Notes: generated by a model from the sequence alone, not told the origin. A stretch of DNA of 6,424 nucleotides from Sulfurimonas sp. (GCA_027063215.1 JAMOSE010000116.1:1-6424), one strand, 5' to 3'. Positions 1-6,396 are shown, counted from the first letter of the stretch. Made by a program: numbers and translations.

Positions 1-1349
1 AAACAATCAATACCAATATCTTTTGCAAGATTATATGTTGTTTTATCTTCAAGATTTTTCAACCAGGTTTTTATTCCTTTTTCATGTGCAATAAAATTAA
101 AACCTTCAATTATACTCCGATTCTTTTCTAACTTATCTTTATGTGCGTAATATGTATCAAAACGAATAAACTCTACCTGTAGTTCTCTTAAATACAAAAA
201 ACTAGTATGTATCGAAGCTACTCTATCTATTGCAAAGACTACCCCGTACTCTTTTAATGAATTTATTATAGAGTTATATCTGTGAATATGTGGATAATAT
301 TGTATCTCAAAAAGCACAAACATAATTTTTGTTTTACTTTGCAAAAGAAGTTCTTTTGCTCTTTTTAAAAATTTTTCATTTCTAAGCGATGTCGGCAGTA
401 TATTTATGGCAAAAAATTCATTTTTACCTTTACATTTTTGTAAAACACTCTCTAAAACCATCAAATCAAACTCTATACCAAGACCGAGTTTATTAATGAT
501 TTTGAGATAGGTTTTTGGATAAATCAGTTTTTCATTATCTGTTCTTAATTTTACAAAACATTCCCGAAAAAGAGCCTCTTCACCCTCAAAAACATCTTGT
601 GACATAATAAAAAGATCTTTTTTAGCAATAGCATGAATAACAAGCGCTTCTAACTCATTTGGATTGATCAATTCTAGCTGATCTTTTTGCTTTGTATTTT
701 TCTTTTTTTCCAAAATTTCAAAAAGATTCTCTATTAAATAATCCAACTCATGAGAATAGTTTGTATCTGTTATAGCACCTGATATTTTCACTTCTATATC
801 ATCAACTTTAAATTCACTTGTTTTTAAACAAATTAATTCTAAAAGTGTTTTATATTTTGTTTTTGAACCTTCAAGTCCTATAATCAGATCACCACCTTTT
901 ATATGTCCCATAGGAAAATTTTCTATTCCTTGACTTTGAAGATGCTTGGCTATCCAAAGCACAACCTCTCTTAAAACCTTATCACCATTTTTAATTCCAT
1001 ACAATGCATTTATATCATTTAAATTATCTATACTAAAAAGGATAAGCGTATACTCTTTTTTCTTTGCTATCTCTTCATTGAGGTAATTATAAAAATATTC
1101 ACGGGTAAAAGTTTTTGTTACTTCATCTGTAATTTTTACGCTAAAACCATTATAGATCAAATAAAATATAAAGTAGATACTCACTAATATAACCAAACTG
1201 GCTTCTACATAAAAAGAGCTATGCAAATTTTGATAGTTTTGAATTAATGTATGTGATATAAAAGCTAAAATAAGTGCAAAGATAGGAAGACCAATGCGCA
1301 GTGCAAGCCCAAATCGATACTCCCTCTCTTTTGTCTGTGGTAATAACAT
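1..1349 (-). CDS. Membrane-anchored protein with degenerate GGDEF and EAL domains (C-terminus cut off by window edge)
   Basis: The frame is open from an ATG at 1349 to the left edge: 449 codons with no stop, so the C-terminus is missing. Residues about 13-34 and 46-66 are hydrophobic and look like two membrane helices with a very short outside loop. Residues about 72-210 resemble a GGDEF domain (SIDNLNDINALYGIKNGDKV at 106-125), but the signature reads KGGDLI (151-156) instead of GGDEF, and no RxxD inhibitory site is visible. Residues about 230-449 resemble an EAL domain. By hand alignment the metal-site residues E263, N316, E348, D375 and D398 remain, but the EAL arginine is K267, the second Asp of DDFGTG is R376, the Lys of KID is R396 and the first Glu of AEGVE is K431. 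I infer a non-catalytic c-di-GMP sensor or scaffold. The ATG abuts the gyrB stop and has no Shine-Dalgarno sequence, which suggests translational coupling. I do not recognise a named gene. Confidence 0.85.
   Translation of the reverse strand, partial: MLLPQTKEREYRFGLALRIGLPIFALILAFISHTLIQNYQNLHSSFYVEASLVILVSIYFIFYLIYNGFSVKITDEVTKTFTREYFYNYLNEEIAKKKEYTLILFSIDNLNDINALYGIKNGDKVLREVVLWIAKHLQSQGIENFPMGHIKGGDLIIGLEGSKTKYKTLLELICLKTSEFKVDDIEVKISGAITDTNYSHELDYLIENLFEILEKKKNTKQKDQLELINPNELEALVIHAIAKKDLFIMSQDVFEGEEALFRECFVKLRTDNEKLIYPKTYLKIINKLGLGIEFDLMVLESVLQKCKGKNEFFAINILPTSLRNEKFLKRAKELLLQSKTKIMFVLFEIQYYPHIHRYNSIINSLKEYGVVFAIDRVASIHTSFLYLRELQVEFIRFDTYYAHKDKLEKNRSIIEGFNFIAHEKGIKTWLKNLEDKTTYNLAKDIGIDC
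281..297 (-). other. Tandem DnaA-box pair inside the GGDEF/EAL gene
   Basis: The minus strand reads TTATCCACATATTCACA. The first nine bases are the perfect E. coli-type consensus box TTATCCACA (297-289). The last nine are ATATTCACA (289-281), one mismatch from TTATTCACA and carrying the TTCAC core. The two share one base, giving an 8-bp period, the same geometry as the box pair in the dnaA-dnaN gap. They encode part of YYPHIH in the protein, so coincidence cannot be excluded. Binding by DnaA is inference. Confidence 0.45.
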
Positions 1350-3707
1350 CTAAACGTCTAAGTGTTTTACATCTTTTGCATGTGTCTCAATGTAGTTACG
1401 ACGCGGTTCTACTTCATCACCCATAAAAAGTGTAAAAGCGTCACTTGCTGCTTCAGCATCTTCAATCGTGATCTGCAAAAGAACACGGTTCTCAGGTGTC
1501 ATCGTTGTTTCCCACAACTGTTCAGGATTCATCTCACCAAGACCTTTGTAACGCTGAATATAAGCACCTTTTTTCGCATACTCTTTTACATCATTCAGCA
1601 CTTCTATAAAGTCCTTCTCAAAACTGATATTCCACTCTTTGATCTTGTTATAGACAAAAGTAGCCTCTGCAAAATGTGGTGCACCAAAAAGATCATCATT
1701 AATAAGAAGCTCTTCCATACCACCTTCCGTCTGCACAAAAAGATGGATCTCATTTGTCTCTTCATTGATCGAGTAGGTAAGAATGTTGTTGTTGATCGAT
1801 TCAAGATACTTTTTGATCTCTTTAAACATCGCTTTTGCATCCAAAGAGATAAGTTCAGGATTTTCAACAAAGTGACGGATCAATCTTACAAGAGAATAAC
1901 GACGCTCCAGTGCTTCAAGTGATCCCGCATAATGATCAACCATCTTAAAGTAAGCTACAAGATCATCATGCCCTATTCCATCAACCTCTAAAGACTCTAC
2001 ACCATTATCGATCAAAAAGTCATTCATTGCTCTGTCATCTTTAAAGTAGATTTCTTTTTTCTTACCCTTTGTATAGCGGTAAAGTGGTGGCTGAGCAAGA
2101 TAGAGATACCCTTTTTCTACAATATCACGAAAATATCTAAAGAAGAAAGTAAGTAAAAGTGTTTGAATATGGCTACCATCAACATCAGCATCGGTCATAA
2201 TGATGATCTTGTGATAGCGAAGCTTCTCTTCGTTATACTCTTCACCGATTCCACATCCCATAGCCGTGATCATATTTGTAATCTCATCAGATTTTAAAAT
2301 CTTCTCCAAACGTGCTTTTTCAACATTTAAGATCTTACCTTTGAGTGGTAAAATAGCCTGAAATACACGATCACGACCCATTTTTGCAGAACCACCTGCA
2401 GAGTCCCCTTCCACCAAGTAAAGTTCACAAATACTTGCATCTTTACTTTGACAATCGGCAAGTTTACCTGGAAGTGTTCCTACACTCATAGAGTCTTTAC
2501 GACGTGTTAATTCTCTTGCTTTTTTTGCAGCTTCACGACCACGAGCAGCCATAAGTGCTTTACTTACTATTGCTTTTGCTTCAATAGGATTTTCTTCAAA
2601 ATATTTGTTGAGAGCTTCCCCTGTTGCTTTTTGGATCAAAGGGCGTACATAAGTATTTCCTAGTTTACCTTTTGTCTGTCCTTCAAACTGAGGCTCTGGT
2701 ACACGAGCTGAAACAATGGCAATTAAACCCTCTTTTACATCATCACCTGAGATTTTGACATCTTTTTCTTTGGCTGCACCATTTTTAGAGTTATAGTTTG
2801 CTATAACACGAGTAAGTCCTGCACGAAATCCTGCTTCATGCGTACCGCCATTTGGAGTTCTAATGTTATTTACAAAAGATGCAAGTTTTTCTTCATAGGA
2901 GTCATTATACATAAGAGCAATATCAAATTCAATATCTTCAACTTTGCCACTAAAACTGTAAACATTTGCAACAACTTGTTTTTTATTCATATCACTTACA
3001 TATTGAGCAATTCCACCCTCAAAGTGATAAAGCTCTTTTTTACCGTTTCTTTCATCATTAAATTTGATCGAAATAAATGGATTTAAGTATGCAAGTTCTT
3101 TAAAACGTTTTGCAAGATAGTCATATTCAAAGGTTACAGTCTCTGTAAAGATAGAAGGATCAGCAGCAAACTCTATCGTTGTTCCTGTTTTTCTTGTTGT
3201 TCCTGTAACTTCAAGAGGTCCTTGTGGAATCCCCATCTTGAAGTGTTGTTCATGAATTTTACCATCACGATAAATAGTCATATGAAGATCACAAGAGAGT
3301 GCATTTACAACTGAAACACCAACTCCGTGAAGTCCACCGGAAACTTTATAAGTATCTTTGTCAAATTTACCACCGGCATGTAGTACTGTTAAAACAACTG
3401 TAGCTGCACTCATGTTTTCTGTCGGGTGCATATCTGTAGGAATACCACGACCATTATCGCTGATCTTACATGTTCCATTTTTTGTAAGTGTTACAGTAAT
3501 AGTATCACAATAACCTGCCATTGCTTCATCTATTGAGTTGTCAATTACTTCATAGACTAAGTGGTGAAGACCACGATGTCCGGTATCACCAATATACATA
3601 CCCGGACGTTTACGAACTGCTTCTAATCCTTTGAGGACTTTAATATTGCTAGCACCGTAATCTTGAGAAGATGTTTCGTTTTGTGAAGAAACTTTATTTT
3701 GTTCCAT
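1350..3707 (-). CDS. gyrB: DNA gyrase subunit B
   Basis: This is the ATPase subunit of the A2B2 type II topoisomerase that introduces negative supercoils ahead of replication forks. It has 785 residues. The GHKL ATPase domain shows YEVIDNSIDEA (52-62; E53 and N57 match the general base and Mg-binding Asn of E. coli GyrB), DNGRGIP (84-90), GGLHGVGVSVVNA (124-136) and the transducer QTK loop with K346. The TOPRIM domain has EGDSAGGSA (433-441; catalytic E433), PLKGKILNVEKA (454-465) and TDADVDGSH (505-513; D506, D508, D510). Some 150-170 residues (about 545-710) separate this from QRYKGLGEMNPEQLWETTM (718-736), the TOPRIM insert typical of proteobacterial GyrB and absent from the ~640-residue Gram-positive form. 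The start is fixed by GGAG (3718-3715), 7 nt before the ATG. The gene follows dnaN by 109 bp with a plausible promoter of its own. No key residue is missing. Confidence 0.98.
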   Translation of the reverse strand: MEQNKVSSQNETSSQDYGASNIKVLKGLEAVRKRPGMYIGDTGHRGLHHLVYEVIDNSIDEAMAGYCDTITVTLTKNGTCKISDNGRGIPTDMHPTENMSAATVVLTVLHAGGKFDKDTYKVSGGLHGVGVSVVNALSCDLHMTIYRDGKIHEQHFKMGIPQGPLEVTGTTRKTGTTIEFAADPSIFTETVTFEYDYLAKRFKELAYLNPFISIKFNDERNGKKELYHFEGGIAQYVSDMNKKQVVANVYSFSGKVEDIEFDIALMYNDSYEEKLASFVNNIRTPNGGTHEAGFRAGLTRVIANYNSKNGAAKEKDVKISGDDVKEGLIAIVSARVPEPQFEGQTKGKLGNTYVRPLIQKATGEALNKYFEENPIEAKAIVSKALMAARGREAAKKARELTRRKDSMSVGTLPGKLADCQSKDASICELYLVEGDSAGGSAKMGRDRVFQAILPLKGKILNVEKARLEKILKSDEITNMITAMGCGIGEEYNEEKLRYHKIIIMTDADVDGSHIQTLLLTFFFRYFRDIVEKGYLYLAQPPLYRYTKGKKKEIYFKDDRAMNDFLIDNGVESLEVDGIGHDDLVAYFKMVDHYAGSLEALERRYSLVRLIRHFVENPELISLDAKAMFKEIKKYLESINNNILTYSINEETNEIHLFVQTEGGMEELLINDDLFGAPHFAEATFVYNKIKEWNISFEKDFIEVLNDVKEYAKKGAYIQRYKGLGEMNPEQLWETTMTPENRVLLQITIEDAEAASDAFTLFMGDEVEPRRNYIETHAKDVKHLDV

Positions 3708-3714
3708 TAATAGA

Positions 3715-3718
3715 CTCC
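3715..3718 (-). promoter_or_regulatory. gyrB ribosome binding site
   Basis: GGAG on the minus strand, 7 nt upstream of the gyrB ATG at 3707. It is the best Shine-Dalgarno match in the window and supports this start over internal ones. Confidence 0.8.
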
Positions 3719-3726
3719 ATATATCT

Positions 3727-3740
3727 TGCCATTGTTGGCA
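3727..3740. repeat. Small palindrome in the gyrB leader
   Basis: TGCCA TTGT TGGCA is a perfect 5-bp inverted repeat with a 4-nt centre. It lies between the predicted gyrB promoter and the Shine-Dalgarno sequence, so it would be transcribed in the leader. It could be a small operator or a short RNA hairpin; its size makes chance quite possible. Confidence 0.35.
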
Positions 3741-3763
3741 TAATTAGAGCTATTTTATCTAAA

Positions 3764-3791
3764 TTTATATAAAAAGAAGTTTTATTGTCAT
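3764..3791 (-). promoter_or_regulatory. Probable sigma-70 promoter of gyrB
   Basis: On the minus strand ATGACA (3791-3786) and TATAAA (3769-3764) are separated by 16 nt; each matches the TTGACA / TATAAT consensus at five of six positions. Transcription would start near 3757, giving a leader of about 50 nt. A second -10-like hexamer, TAAAAT (3757-3752), lies just downstream. Campylobacterota promoters often lack a clear -35 and rely on the -10, so either could serve. This would let gyrB be expressed apart from dnaN. Confidence 0.5.
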
Positions 3792-3816
3792 TTAAGAAGG
3801 GTCATACCAAATTGTT

Positions 3817-4884
3817 TTAGATAACAATTGGCATAACAACCGTAATAAAATTTTCATCACGAAGTATAAAAGGAAGATTACCTTCATTGAGTCCGATAGT
3901 AAACTCTGAAGAGTTTATAGCATTTAAAAAATCCAATAGATATCGTGAATTGATAGCTATTGAAAATTTTTCAGAAAAATTTGTAGAAAAATGCATTTGC
4001 GTTTTTGCTTCAATGTTATCATCACTTAAACTTTCAAAGGTAATAGTATCTTCTAAAAATGAGATTTTAACATCCAAAGAGATCGTAGTAATTTGTTTCA
4101 GTGCATCAATCATTGCAGCTTTAGGAAGTAAAAGATTATAAGTTGTTTCTTTTGGAATAATGCGAGAATATTCAGGAAATTTACCATTAATGAGTTTGGT
4201 AAAAAATGTATATTGCTCAGAGTGAATAATAAGATTTGTCTCATCATAATAGAGTTCTATGTTATCAAAAAAGAGTTTTTGAATTTCAACAATAGCTTTT
4301 TTTGGAATAATAATAGAGAGTTCATTTTCTGTATTGTTTGCGAGTGTAACAACAGCTAAACGTCTTGTATCTGTAGAAACAAAATTAATAGCATCACTTT
4401 TAATATCTATAAGTGCACCATTGAGTTCAAATTTTGGATTATTTGTATCAATAGCAGGTGTTATTTTTTTAAGAGATTCTATAAGTGTGTGTGATTCTAT
4501 TGATATTGGAGGTTTTCCTTCATAGGAAGGAAATTCAGGAAATTCATCATAAGCAAAAGTTGGTAGTTTAAAGTTTGAACTGCCTTGAGAGATATGAAGT
4601 GTATCTTGAATAACTTCAAGATTAATATTTCCATCTTTTAATATTTTTACAATGTCAAGAAATTTTTTACCATTAGCTGTTACCATACCATCTTCAATTA
4701 TATCAACATTATCTGTTGATACATAAAATCCTATTTCATAATCAGTAGCTTTGAGTGTTAATTTAGAGTTATTAGCATTAAGATATACATGTGATGTAAT
4801 TTGAGAAGTATCTTTTTTTTCTAAAAAAGGTCCTGCATGAATTAAAATGTTTTCTATAACAGATTTTTGTACAGTAATCTTCAT
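3817..4884 (-). CDS. dnaN: DNA polymerase III beta subunit (sliding clamp)
   Basis: The protein forms the dimeric ring that holds DNA polymerase III and other clamp-binding proteins on DNA. It has 355 residues, near the usual 365-380, and shows the three repeated clamp folds (about 1-120, 121-245 and 246-355). Recognisable elements are ATDYEIGF (46-53; compare E. coli ATDLEVE), FKLPTFAYDEFPEFP (105-119), the STDTRRLAVV strand (170-179; compare ATDGHRLAV), LINGKFPEYSRIIP (231-244), RYLLDFLNAI (314-323) and the C-terminal VVMPIVI (349-355), whose MP(I/M) residues line the partner-binding cleft in E. coli. The start MKITVQKSVIENIL matches the family N-terminus and follows AGGGA (4897-4893) by 8 nt. 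The gene sits directly downstream of the putative unwinding element, and the dnaA-dnaN order is the common bacterial one. Nothing looks damaged. Confidence 0.97.
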   Translation of the reverse strand: MKITVQKSVIENILIHAGPFLEKKDTSQITSHVYLNANNSKLTLKATDYEIGFYVSTDNVDIIEDGMVTANGKKFLDIVKILKDGNINLEVIQDTLHISQGSSNFKLPTFAYDEFPEFPSYEGKPPISIESHTLIESLKKITPAIDTNNPKFELNGALIDIKSDAINFVSTDTRRLAVVTLANNTENELSIIIPKKAIVEIQKLFFDNIELYYDETNLIIHSEQYTFFTKLINGKFPEYSRIIPKETTYNLLLPKAAMIDALKQITTISLDVKISFLEDTITFESLSDDNIEAKTQMHFSTNFSEKFSIAINSRYLLDFLNAINSSEFTIGLNEGNLPFILRDENFITVVMPIVI

Positions 4885-4892
4885 TTTTGAAA

Positions 4893-4897
4893 TCCCT
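4893..4897 (-). promoter_or_regulatory. dnaN ribosome binding site
   Basis: AGGGA on the minus strand, 8 nt before the ATG at 4884, in otherwise A/T-rich DNA. It supports the chosen dnaN start. Confidence 0.65.
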
Positions 4898-4930
4898 ATT
4901 ATTTATTATAATTTTAGTATGTAGTAGTAG
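4897..4930 (-). other. DnaA-trio-like triplets and AT-rich unwinding element
   Basis: Reading the minus strand from the tandem boxes: a 5-nt spacer GACAC (4935-4931), CTA CTA CTA (4930-4922), CAT ACT A, then 20 consecutive A/T bases (4916-4897). In B. subtilis the same order (boxes, short GC-richer spacer, trios reading CTA/CTT/TTA, AT-rich DNA) is where DnaA loads onto a single strand and opens the origin. The match in order and spacing is direct; the function is inferred. Confidence 0.65.
4905..4910 (-). promoter_or_regulatory. Candidate dnaN -10 element
   Basis: A perfect TATAAT lies on the minus strand about 20 nt before the dnaN ATG. No -35 is well placed: the nearest, CTGACA at 4937-4932, is 21 nt away. 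Transcription from here would give a leader of only about 15 nt. It lies inside the AT-rich tract of the origin, where such hexamers arise easily, so this is tentative. Confidence 0.35.
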
Positions 4931-4974
4931 GTGTCAGTGAATAAGTGAATAACCCATTTACGTTCCTACTACTA
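4922..4974. repeat. Inverted repeat bracketing the tandem DnaA boxes
   Basis: TAGTAGTAGG (4922-4931) and CCTACTACTA (4965-4974) are exact 10-bp inverted copies, 33 nt apart, with the two TTATTCACT boxes between them. Each arm carries three CTA triplets on one strand, so trio-like runs point outward in both directions. Confidence 0.75.
4936..4952 (-). other. Two overlapping tandem DnaA boxes
   Basis: The minus strand reads TTATTCACTTATTCACT: two identical 9-mers sharing one base, an exact 8-bp direct repeat. Each matches the E. coli consensus TTATNCACA at all but the last base. They are the strongest boxes in the gap and face the triplet run and AT-rich tract on the dnaN side. Confidence 0.8.
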
Positions 4975-4984
4975 GGTAATATTT

Positions 4985-5017
4985 GATGTGAAGGGAGAGT
5001 AAGACTCCTTTCACATC
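4985..5017. repeat. 13-bp hairpin carrying two opposed DnaA-box-like sites
   Basis: GATGTGAAGGGAG (4985-4997) and CTCCTTTCACATC (5005-5017) pair over 13 positions with one imperfect pair (4993/5009: G-T on the plus strand, A-C on the minus strand) around a 7-nt loop. Each arm contains a TTCACA half: CCCTTCACA on minus and CCTTTCACA on plus. It lies between dnaA and dnaN, but no T run follows on the dnaA strand, so it is not a typical intrinsic terminator. Confidence 0.7.
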
Positions 5018-5066
5018 TGTTCACTTTTATAATTATATCTTTTTTTGAAAGATTTTGAATTAAAAC

Positions 5067-6374
5067 TTATGATGAGCTTGTTATTTTATTGGTTAACTCT
5101 TCAATTTTGACTCTAAAATCTTCATCATCTTTGATTAAATTATTGATTTTTTTAATTGTATGGCTGATTGCAGTATGATCTTTCATACCAAAGTACTGTG
5201 CAAGTTGCGGCATTGTATTTTGAGTGAGTTCACGACAGATATAGATAGATATACGACGAGCATAGACAATGTTTTTGCTACGCCCTTTTGAACGGATCTC
5301 ACTTGGTTTGATATTGAGATCTTTTGCAACAACTTCTGTAATTTTATCCATAGTAAGATTTTCGCGATTTTCATTCATCTGATCTTTTAAGACATTTTTT
5401 GTAAACTCAAGATCGATGTCTACATGCATCAGTTGTGAATAGGCATGCAGTTTTGAAAGAATCCCCTCTATTTCACGTACATTGGAGTCTATTACAGTTG
5501 CAATGTAGTTGACAATATCTTCAGAGAGTTGTACTTTGTTGATCTCACACTTTTTCTTGATAATTGCTATTTTTGTCTCAAGTTCTGGTGGTTGGATATC
5601 TGCTACAAGTCCCCACTCAAAACGGCTTTGTAGACGAGCTTCTAGACCGCCTATCTTTTTAGGGTGCTTGTCTGCTGTTAAAATGATCTGCTTACCTGCA
5701 CCTTTGAGTGCTTCAAAAGTATGGAAGAACTCTTCTTGAATTCCCTCTTTGTTGGAAAGAAATTGAATATCATCGATGAGCAGCACATCACATTTACGGT
5801 ACTTTTCCTGAAAACGTTCCATAGTTTTGTTTCGAACATGACGAATGAAATCATTTAAAAACTGTTCAACTGTAGTATAGATAACAACCTTTCCTGCATT
5901 TTGTAATACATTTCCGGCAGCTTGCATCAGGTGGGTCTTCCCAAGTCCTACTCCACCGTAGATAAAGACAGGATTATAGACTTTTCCCGGATTTTCACTG
6001 GCACTTTTGACTGCTGCATAGGCAAACTGGTTTGATCCACCTACCATAAAGTTATCAAAGGAGTGTGAAGGATTCAGCAGGGAAGAACTCTTTTTTACTT
6101 CAGTCACTTTTTTACTTTTTCTTTTTTCAATGCTGTTTTTAAGAGTAATTTGTACTGTAACTTTTGAACCCGTTTTTATTTCAAAAATATGAGCAATTTT
6201 ATCACTGTATTTATTTTTTATCCAATTTACAACTAAAGCATTAGGGGCATAAAATATAGCTAAATCACTTGTAGATTTTTTACTATCGTATGAAAGATGT
6301 TTAATATATCTGTTGTATTCAATTTCTGTTATCTCATCTTTGAGTGTATTTAAAACGTCTTGACCAATATTCAC
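5067..6374 (-). CDS. dnaA: Chromosomal replication initiator protein DnaA
   Basis: This AAA+ initiator binds DnaA boxes, forms a filament with ATP and melts the origin; it also acts as a transcription factor. At 435 residues it is slightly shorter than E. coli DnaA (467), through a short domain II linker. Domain I spans about 1-80 and a Lys/Ser-rich linker about 81-103. The AAA+ domain has Walker A GGVGLGKT (140-147), Walker B VLLIDD (197-202), sensor I ILTADKHP (231-238), box VII GLEARLQSRFEWG (243-255; R251 matches the arginine finger) and sensor II NVREIEG (298-304; R300). Domain IV carries YARR (371-374) and the DnaA signature KDHTAISHTIKKI (398-410). The start is GTG at 6374, preceded by TAGG 7 nt upstream. 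The ATG at 6376 overlaps it in another frame and meets TGA at once, so it cannot be the start. The gene is complete and lies next to the presumed origin. Confidence 0.97.
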   Translation of the reverse strand: MNIGQDVLNTLKDEITEIEYNRYIKHLSYDSKKSTSDLAIFYAPNALVVNWIKNKYSDKIAHIFEIKTGSKVTVQITLKNSIEKRKSKKVTEVKKSSSLLNPSHSFDNFMVGGSNQFAYAAVKSASENPGKVYNPVFIYGGVGLGKTHLMQAAGNVLQNAGKVVIYTTVEQFLNDFIRHVRNKTMERFQEKYRKCDVLLIDDIQFLSNKEGIQEEFFHTFEALKGAGKQIILTADKHPKKIGGLEARLQSRFEWGLVADIQPPELETKIAIIKKKCEINKVQLSEDIVNYIATVIDSNVREIEGILSKLHAYSQLMHVDIDLEFTKNVLKDQMNENRENLTMDKITEVVAKDLNIKPSEIRSKGRSKNIVYARRISIYICRELTQNTMPQLAQYFGMKDHTAISHTIKKINNLIKDDEDFRVKIEELTNKITSSS

Positions 6375-6375
6375 A
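6367..6375 (+). other. DnaA-box-like site over the dnaA start codon
   Basis: ATATTCACA on the plus strand differs from TTATTCACA by one base and contains the TTCAC core. It covers the GTG start codon of dnaA. Such a site could support autoregulation or form part of an upstream origin half, but a single 9-mer in AT-rich DNA may be chance. Confidence 0.4.
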
Positions 6376-6396
6376 TAGAAACCTATTTATTAAATT

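Larger units (their letters stand above)
4885..5066. other. oriC: Putative chromosomal replication origin (oriC) in the dnaA-dnaN gap
   Basis: These 182 bp carry five TTCAC-core DnaA boxes within 90 bp: TTATTCACT twice (minus, 4952-4944 and 4944-4936), CCCTTCACA (minus, 4995-4987), CCTTTCACA (plus, 5007-5015) and CTGTTCACT (plus, 5017-5025). They also hold CTA-triplet runs, a 13-bp hairpin and two AT-rich tracts (4897-4916, all A/T; 5025-5046, nearly so). Origins of Campylobacterota have been mapped to this gap (Campylobacter jejuni; oriC2 in Helicobacter pylori), and their DnaA boxes share a TTCAC core. Position, box density and AT-rich flanks agree. Origin function is inferred, not shown. 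Confidence 0.82.

Noticed and set aside
790..1105. Isolated TTCAC 5-mers inside the GGDEF/EAL gene, such as TTTTCACTT, AAATTCACT and ATATTCACG
   Set aside because: Single core matches are expected several times in 6.4 kb of AT-rich DNA. Unlike the pair at 281-297 they are neither tandem nor close to full consensus.
1362..1922. 186-codon open frame on the plus strand antisense to gyrB
   Set aside because: It lies wholly inside gyrB, shows no recognisable domain or start signal, and is rich in Cys, Phe, Ile and Lys, as expected for the reverse of an AT-rich gene.
3807..3831. Inverted repeat CCAAATTGTT / AACAATTGG over the dnaN stop codon, as a terminator
   Set aside because: The stem is AT-rich with a one-base bulge, and on the dnaN strand it is followed by TATGACCC rather than a T run. 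It does not meet the pattern of an intrinsic terminator.
4985..5017. The 13-bp hairpin as the dnaA transcription terminator
   Set aside because: On the dnaA strand the bases after the stem are AAATATTACC with no T run, and the stem has an A-C mismatch on that strand. The DnaA-box content explains it better, though weak termination is not excluded.
5037..5053. Short inverted repeat ATCTTT / AAAGAT next to the dnaA stop
   Set aside because: Six weak AT pairs around a T run are expected by chance in such DNA, and no suitable tail follows.
5434..5442. CTATTCACA (minus) inside dnaA as a regulatory DnaA box
   Set aside because: It is one mismatch from TTATTCACA but is single, inside the coding sequence, and explained by the codons for Tyr-Ser-Gln; there is no other support.
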